Shown: one piece after another, positions 59,296 through 63,713 of the stretch | Layout: each line of letters starts with the position of its first letter | Position numbering within the stretch: the first letter of the stretch is position 1 | From: Acidobacteriota bacterium | GTDB taxonomy: Bacteria > Acidobacteriota > Vicinamibacteria > Vicinamibacterales > 2-12-FULL-66-21 | DNA length: 63,713 nt | Reading direction: 5' to 3' | NCBI GenBank assembly: GCA_016184105.1 | Contig: JACPDI010000006.1 | Location: forward strand, 24,897 to 88,609 | Made by a program: the position numbers and the translations under genes | The notes under the pieces: generated by a model | The model's input: the letters and a program-made list of their open reading frames with translations, nothing else | Databases searched by the model: none | Told to the model about the DNA's origin: nothing

Positions 59296-60135
59296 CTAGG
59301 ATCCCGCCTTCCCCCCGCTCCATCCAAGTTCGCGCCCCGGCCTGAGCTGCGCCTTGATCCGCGACGGCGCCGCGCGGCTGGGCAGGGTCGTTTTCGACTT
59401 CTTCCCCCCCTTCCAGAGCATCTGCAGGTCCTCGGCGCCGCCGTTCGGCGGGAGGTGGCGGTAATCGGCCCCGTCGAAGTCGTAGAAGTCGCACATTTCG
59501 CGGAGCCTGGAGTGAATCCGCGACCCAATCCGGCAGATGAGCGCGTTCGGGTCGTCCACGTCCGGGCTGTCCTCGTAGTTCGAGGTGAAGATCGTGATCT
59601 TCCGGTCGTTGTACCGGGTCGTGACGATGAGATTCATCGTTTCTTCGACCCAGTCCGAGAACCGCTCCTTGCCGATGTCGTCGAGGACGAGGACGTCGGT
59701 GTCGAGGACGGGGCGGAGGATCTGGAACTCCTGCCCGGGCACGCCAGGGTCGTACGTGCTGCGGATCTCGCGAAGCAGCACGGTGCTGTCGTAAAAGATC
59801 CCGCGGGCGCCGCGGTCGCGAATAAGTTGCCGCAGCACGGCGACGGCCAGATGCGTCTTGCCGATCCCGTGCGGGCCGACGAAGCACAGGCCCTTGTCGA
59901 CATTCGGAAAGTCCTCGACGAACCGTCGCGCGGCGGCGTGCGCGCGCTTGAGCCCCGGGTTGTCGTAGAGGACGAAGTTCTCCAGCGAACACCGCGAGTA
60001 CCGCCGATCGACCCGCGCCGCCGCGAGCACGCGCGCGATCGATTCCTTGCGCCAGCACTCGCAGCGCTCGACGCGACGCACGCCGTTCACGTCAACAGGA
60101 CGCCAGCCGGTGTCTTCGCAGTGGGGACACGACAT
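59296..60135 (-). CDS. DnaC/IstB-like AAA+ ATPase with N-terminal zinc motif
   Basis: A 279-aa helicase-loader-type ATPase. The N-terminus has CPHC (3-6) and CEC (25-27), a small zinc ribbon seen in DnaC/DnaI-like proteins. Walker A is GPHGIGKTH, Walker B VLVLDDIGKERFSDW, and sensor IFTSNYEDS; SRIHSRLREMC closes the ATPase domain. A basic C-terminal tail (KGGKKSKTTLPSRAAPSRIK) is less conserved. No transposase lies next to it, so a chromosomal DnaC-like helicase loader is more likely than IstB. ATG 60135. Confidence 0.85.
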   Translation of the reverse strand: MSCPHCEDTGWRPVDVNGVRRVERCECWRKESIARVLAAARVDRRYSRCSLENFVLYDNPGLKRAHAAARRFVEDFPNVDKGLCFVGPHGIGKTHLAVAVLRQLIRDRGARGIFYDSTVLLREIRSTYDPGVPGQEFQILRPVLDTDVLVLDDIGKERFSDWVEETMNLIVTTRYNDRKITIFTSNYEDSPDVDDPNALICRIGSRIHSRLREMCDFYDFDGADYRHLPPNGGAEDLQMLWKGGKKSKTTLPSRAAPSRIKAQLRPGRELGWSGGKAGS

Positions 60136-60254
60136 GTCGGAGAGAGACGACAGGATAGCATCAAACGCCGCACCGCGGAACTCGCAGAAGGCGCGGAACA
60201 CTTCTTTCATCCGACCAACACATTCTCTTGCGCCTTCCGCGTGTTCTGCGACGG

Positions 60255-61124
60255 TCAGTTCAGATAGCTGCGGAGTCCGACGGCGCGCTTCGAGTGCCGC
60301 AGCTTCGCCTTGGCTCGCGATTCGATCTGCCTGATGCGCTCGCGGGAGAGCCGCAGCCGATCGCCGATCTCCTGCAACGTGCGCGGCTCCCCTTCGCGCG
60401 TGAGGCCGAAGCGAAGGCGGACGATCTCCCGCTCCTTCACGTCCAGCTCCGAGAGCGCGCAGGCGAGCTGCTCGGCGAGGTGGCGCCGGATCACGTCGTC
60501 TTCTGCCGGCGGGACGGCGACCTGGTGGATCGTGTCTTCCATGTGCACGCCGTCGGTGCCCTCGCCCGCGACCAGGTCGCTCAGCGAGACGTCGGTGGCG
60601 CCCAGCTCGGTCAGCGATTCGATTTCGGCCGGTGACAGACCCAGTCGGGCGCCGATTTCCTCCATCGAGGGGGCGCGGTCCAGTGTTTCGGCGAGCGCCG
60701 CCACGTCGCGCCGGAACTTCAGGGCGGCGCCGGACACCTTCTGCGGCAGCGAAAACACGCGCGATTGCGACGACAGCGCGTGCAGGATGCTCTGGCGCAC
60801 CCACCACACGGCGTACGTGATGAACTTGACGTGCCGGCCCGGGTCGAAGCGCTTTGCCGCTTCGATGAGGCCGAGATTTCCCTCGTGAATCAGGTCGAGG
60901 AACGGCACGCCGAAGTCGCGGTACCGCTTCGCGTAATGCACGGCAAACCGCAGATTCCCTTCGACGAGCCGCCGCAGCGCATCGTCGTCGCGGCCGCGGC
61001 TCTGCTGGATGCGGTGCGCGAGCGCCTGCTCCTCTTCAGGAGTGAGGCGCGGGGCGCGCGCAATCGCGCGCAGGTAGGCGCGCAGCGCGTCATCATCCGC
61101 AGGATGGGATCGCCGGGCCACCAC
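60255..61124 (-). CDS. RpoD-family (group 2-like) RNA polymerase sigma factor
   Basis: A 289-aa sigma70-family factor lacking the long region 1.1. Region 1.2 is [20 protein letters not shown]. Region 2 reads NLRFAVHYAKRYRDFGVPFL, DLIHEGNLGLIEAAKRFDP and FITYAVWWVRQSILHALSSQ, with -10 recognition residues intact. Region 3 has LDRAPSMEEIGARLGLSPAE and region 4 the helix-turn-helix TLQEIGDRLRLSRERIRQIE. Short like RpoS/HrdB-type alternative factors, so probably not the housekeeping sigma. Encoded just after hspR, it may link heat stress to wider expression. Confidence 0.92.
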   Translation of the reverse strand: MVARRSHPADDDALRAYLRAIARAPRLTPEEEQALAHRIQQSRGRDDDALRRLVEGNLRFAVHYAKRYRDFGVPFLDLIHEGNLGLIEAAKRFDPGRHVKFITYAVWWVRQSILHALSSQSRVFSLPQKVSGAALKFRRDVAALAETLDRAPSMEEIGARLGLSPAEIESLTELGATDVSLSDLVAGEGTDGVHMEDTIHQVAVPPAEDDVIRRHLAEQLACALSELDVKEREIVRLRFGLTREGEPRTLQEIGDRLRLSRERIRQIESRAKAKLRHSKRAVGLRSYLN

Positions 61125-61133
61125 GGGATGATA

Positions 61134-61577
61134 TCAGCTCTGTTTGCGCTCTTTCGGCCGGGGCTCGTCGTGCACGACGACGCCGGTACGCGCGCGGACG
61201 AGATCGCCGGGCGCGGCCTTGACGATGGCCGTGCTGAGGCGCTGCTCCCAGTCGCCCAGCCCGCGTGCGAGCTCGTGCTTCACGTACTCCATGAACTCGT
61301 TGACCTCGCGCTGCATCTGCTCCATCTTGCGGCGCATGTTCAGGATGATCTCCACGCCGGCAAGGTTGACGCCGAGGTCGCGCGTGAGCGAGAGGATGGT
61401 TTCGAGCCGCTCGAGGTCTTCCTCGGAATAGAGGCGGGTGTTCCCCTCGGTGCGCGATGGCTTGAGCAGCCCTTCGCGCTCGTAGAGGCGGAGCGTCTGC
61501 GGGTGGATGTTGTACTTCTGCGCGACGGCGCTGATCATGTAGTACGCCTTGCCGCCGCCTTGCCGCTTCGCCGCCAT
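61134..61577 (-). CDS. hspR: MerR-family heat-shock repressor HspR-like
   Basis: A 147-aa MerR-type regulator. The winged helix reads YMISAVAQKYNIHPQTLRLY, EREGLLKPSRTEGNTRLYSE and DLERLETILSLTRDLGVNLA. A coiled-coil dimer helix (LNMRRKMEQMQREVNEFMEY) and a short tail follow. Third in dnaK-dnaJ-hspR, the classic HspR autoregulated order, in which HspR with DnaK as co-repressor binds HAIR sites upstream of dnaK. That operator would be beyond the right edge. ATG 61577, 2 bases after the dnaJ stop. Confidence 0.9.
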   Translation of the reverse strand: MAAKRQGGGKAYYMISAVAQKYNIHPQTLRLYEREGLLKPSRTEGNTRLYSEEDLERLETILSLTRDLGVNLAGVEIILNMRRKMEQMQREVNEFMEYVKHELARGLGDWEQRLSTAIVKAAPGDLVRARTGVVVHDEPRPKERKQS

Positions 61578-61579
61578 CG

Positions 61580-62662
61580 TTACACGCCCAGATCTTTGCG
61601 GACGTCGTCCGCGTTGAGCCGCGCGAACTCACGCATCAGCTCCTTCGATCGCTCGTCGCGCAGCTGCGGGACCACGATCCGCACCTCCACGACGAGGTCC
61701 CCGGCGCGCCCGTCCGCCGTCGTGACGCCGCGCCCGTGCAGCCGGAAGCGCTGGCCTGTCTGGGTCCCGGGCGGGACGCGCACGCGCGCCACGCCGTCGG
61801 GCGTCGGCACGTCAATCTTCGCGCCGAGCGCCGCCTCGTGCACCGCGATCGGCGCGACGAGGTGCAGATCGTCTCCCTCGCGCCGGAACAGCCGGTGCGA
61901 GGCCACGCGGACGGTCACGATCAGATCCCCCGTGGATCCGCCGAACCGGCCCGCGTGCCCCTTGCCCGGGACACGCACGCGGGTGCCGTCCGCGATCCCC
62001 GGCGCGAGCCGCACGAGAACCGTCTCGGTCCGCGGGTGCATGCCGTGCCCCGCGCACGACGGACAGGGCTCCTGGCGGAGACGCCCCGTGCCGCCGCAGG
62101 ACGTGCAGGCGCGGCTGAAGACCATGTGGCCGCGCGTCCACCGGATGTTGCCGCTGCCGTGGCACGCCAGGCACTGCCCGCCGGCCGTGCGGATCGCCCC
62201 GCGCCCCTCGCAGGGGGCGCACGTTTCCTGCCGCGTGATCGTCATCCGCCGCTCGGCGCCGCGTACTGATTCCTCGAAGGCGAGCGGCACCTCCGCGTGA
62301 ATGTCGGCGCCAGACACGGACCGCGTCTCGTCGAGCCCGGCCGAGCGCTGGAAGACGTCGGCGAACAGCTCGCTGAAGGTCGCCCCGGTCCGCGCGTCGC
62401 TCACCACGGAGAAATCAAACCCGTCGAACGACAGCGGGCTGACATCCTGGTGCTCGGCCGCGCCGCCGGTGTCGTACGTCCGCCGCCGCTGCGGATCGAC
62501 CAGCGTCTCGTACGCCTCCGCGATGCGGCGGAAGAGCGTCTCGGCCGTGCGATCGCCCGGGTTGATGTCCGGGTGATACTTCCGCGCCAGCCGCCGATAG
62601 GCGCGCTTGATCTCGCCTTCGCTGGCGCCGGGACGCAGACCCAGGATGACGTAGTAGTCCAT
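61580..62662 (-). CDS. dnaJ: Chaperone protein DnaJ
   Basis: A 360-aa type I J protein. The J domain begins DYYVILGLRPGASEGEIKRA, with HPD in KYHPDINPG. The Gly/Phe-rich linker is short (DGFDFSVVSDARTGATFSEL). Four zinc repeats CAPCEGRG, CLACHGSG, CTSCGGTG and CPSCAGHG are intact, then the C-terminal substrate domains (RVRVPGKGHAGRFGGSTGDL). ATG 62662 is preferred; a GTG 24 bases upstream falls inside a heptamer-repeat array and is unlikely. No grpE lies between dnaK and dnaJ. Confidence 0.95.
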   Translation of the reverse strand: MDYYVILGLRPGASEGEIKRAYRRLARKYHPDINPGDRTAETLFRRIAEAYETLVDPQRRRTYDTGGAAEHQDVSPLSFDGFDFSVVSDARTGATFSELFADVFQRSAGLDETRSVSGADIHAEVPLAFEESVRGAERRMTITRQETCAPCEGRGAIRTAGGQCLACHGSGNIRWTRGHMVFSRACTSCGGTGRLRQEPCPSCAGHGMHPRTETVLVRLAPGIADGTRVRVPGKGHAGRFGGSTGDLIVTVRVASHRLFRREGDDLHLVAPIAVHEAALGAKIDVPTPDGVARVRVPPGTQTGQRFRLHGRGVTTADGRAGDLVVEVRIVVPQLRDERSKELMREFARLNADDVRKDLGV

Positions 62663-62682
62663 ACCTTCGGTGGCGAAGTCAG

Positions 62683-62753
62683 GCACGAGTCATCAGACAC
62701 AAGGCACGAGGACCGACTCCGAAACCTTGTGCCTCGTGCCTCCTGCCTCGTGC
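62683..62753. repeat. Heptamer-repeat hairpin (CTCGTGC unit) between dnaK and dnaJ
   Basis: On the minus strand the left arm holds CTCGTGC, CTTGTGT, CTGATGA, CTCGTGC (62683-62710). On the plus strand the right arm holds CTTGTGC, CTCGTGC, CTCCTGC, CTCGTGC (62726-62753). The two arms face each other around 15 bases and can pair imperfectly. It fills most of the dnaK-dnaJ gap. Confidence 0.8.
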
Positions 62754-62758
62754 CCGAT

Positions 62759-63713
62759 TTACTTCTTCTCGTCCTCGACCACTTCCGCGTCGATCACTTC
62801 CCCTTCGCGCGCGCCGCCGGCCGGCTGGCCCGCCGCGGCGCCGCCCGGGGCGCCGGCCTCGGCGCCCCCCTGCTGCGCCTGGCGATACAGCACTTCGGCA
62901 GCCTTGTGTTGCGCCTGGGTGAGCTGATCCATGCCGCGCTTCATCGCGTCGAGGTCGTTCTTCTCGATCGCCGACTTCAGCGACTCCATCGCGGACTCGA
63001 TCGCCTGCCGATCGGACGCCCCCAGCTTGTCGCCGGTGTCCTTCAGCAGGCGCTCGGCCGCGTAGACCGCCTGGTCCGCGTGGTTGCGCGTCTCGATCTC
63101 CTCGCGGCGCTTCTTGTCCTCCTCGGCGTGCGACGATGCCTCGGAGACCATCTTGTCGACCTCGTCCTTGCTGAGGCCGCTCGACGCCGTGATCGTGATC
63201 TTCTGCTCCTTCTGCGTGCCGAGATCCTTGGCCGACACGTTCACGATGCCGTTGGCGTCGATGTCGAACGTGACCTCGATCTGCGGCACGCCGCGGGGCG
63301 CCGGCGGGAGCCCCACCAGGTGGAACCGCCCCAGCGTGCGGTTGTCGCGCGCCATCGGGCGCTCCCCCTGGAGGACGTGCACTTCGACGCTCGTCTGGTT
63401 GTCCGCCGCGGTCGAGAAGATCTCGCTCTTGCGCGTCGGGATCGTCGTGTTGCGCGTGATGAGCGTCGTCATGACGCCGCCGAGCGTTTCGATGCCGAGC
63501 GAGAGCGGCGTGACGTCGAGCAGGAGCAGGTCCTTGACCTCGCCCCCCAGCACGCCAGCCTGCACCGCCGCCCCGACCGCAACCACCTCGTCGGGGTTGA
63601 CCCCCTTGTGCGGATCCTTGCCGAACAGCTCGCGCACGATCTGCTGGACGCGCGGAATACGGGTCGAGCCGCCGACGAGCACCACTTCATCGATCTTCGA
63701 GGTGTCGATCCCC
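62759..63713 (-). CDS. dnaK: Chaperone protein DnaK (C-terminal half; runs off the right edge)
   Basis: The last 318 codons of Hsp70. The end of the ATPase domain ([35 protein letters not shown]) leads through the linker [15 protein letters not shown] to the substrate-binding beta domain ([20 protein letters not shown]). The helical lid ([20 protein letters not shown]) and a Gly/Ala-rich tail ending [13 protein letters not shown] follow, the EVVDAE-type tail typical of bacterial DnaK. The N-terminus and promoter lie outside the window. First gene of dnaK-dnaJ-hspR. Confidence 0.97.
   Translation of the reverse strand, partial: GIDTSKIDEVVLVGGSTRIPRVQQIVRELFGKDPHKGVNPDEVVAVGAAVQAGVLGGEVKDLLLLDVTPLSLGIETLGGVMTTLITRNTTIPTRKSEIFSTAADNQTSVEVHVLQGERPMARDNRTLGRFHLVGLPPAPRGVPQIEVTFDIDANGIVNVSAKDLGTQKEQKITITASSGLSKDEVDKMVSEASSHAEEDKKRREEIETRNHADQAVYAAERLLKDTGDKLGASDRQAIESAMESLKSAIEKNDLDAMKRGMDQLTQAQHKAAEVLYRQAQQGGAEAGAPGGAAAGQPAGGAREGEVIDAEVVEDEKK

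Noticed and set aside
59296-60135. IstB of an IS21-type element
   Set aside because: No istA, no terminal repeats, and the N-terminal zinc motif plus chromosomal operon context fit a DnaC-like loader better.

Overview
The window is GC-rich chromosomal DNA from a Gram-negative (diderm) bacterium. It carries outer-membrane genes (bamA, skp/ompH, fabZ-lpxA, lpxI, lptE, lolC/E-lolD), menaquinone synthesis by the futalosine route, an HspR-controlled dnaK-dnaJ operon, a von Willebrand 'VWFA-related' secreted protein, and many intergenic palindromes. Together these suggest an Acidobacteriota genome, probably of the Vicinamibacteria type. That placement is an inference from gene content, not from a marker-gene tree. 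No rRNA, tRNA, CRISPR array, intact transposase or phage gene was seen.

Layout. Positions 1-706 hold no convincing gene. A short rightward block follows (lytic transglycosylase, S4 protein, rpsT; 1241-2672). From 2669 to 63713 almost everything is transcribed leftward, in tightly packed runs whose genes commonly overlap by 1-4 bases (GTGA, ATGA, TGATG). Read in the direction of transcription from the right edge, the blocks are: (a) dnaK (partial)-dnaJ-hspR-sigma factor-DnaC-like ATPase-hemW; (b) acyl-CoA dehydrogenase-meaB-mce-MBL hydrolase, then mtnP-PfkB kinase-membrane protein; (c) a run of small membrane proteins (DUF2085, a 137-aa protein, a 57-aa protein, VanZ) leading into enoyl-CoA hydratase-ribH-nusB-lysS-lolC/E-lolD and a large acyl-CoA synthetase/ACP/acyltransferase fusion; (d) mltB and the BON protein; (e) clpC-bamA-ompH-(fabZ-lpxA fusion)-lpxI-Gfo/Idh oxidoreductase; (f) a futalosine menaquinone cluster, ubiD/mqnL-cysteine-free MqnE-like-mqnA-mqnC-mqnX-mqnP-ubiX/mqnM-menG; (g) tonB-like-32-aa peptide-miaA-deoB-dgt; (h) yceD-rpmF-plsX-fabD-fabG-acpP-fabF; (i) etfB-etfA-membrane Fe-S quinone oxidoreductase-acyltransferase-deacetylase; (j) leuS-lptE-holA.

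How it works together. Fatty-acid synthesis (h), ETF-linked acyl-CoA oxidation (b, i) and menaquinone synthesis (f) form one respiratory/lipid theme: acyl-CoA dehydrogenase passes electrons to EtfAB and on through the membrane Fe-S protein to the menaquinone made by the mqn cluster. Block (e) builds the outer membrane.

Most notable: a FabZ-LpxA fusion; an MqnE homologue with no cysteine that sits in the mqnE slot; two long-gene disruptions (clpC, bamA) that look like losses of a few tens of bases; three families of long inverted repeats at gene edges, one of which supplies the deoB stop and dgt start; and a set of intergenic hairpins built from degenerate 7-base units, with a different unit at each site.
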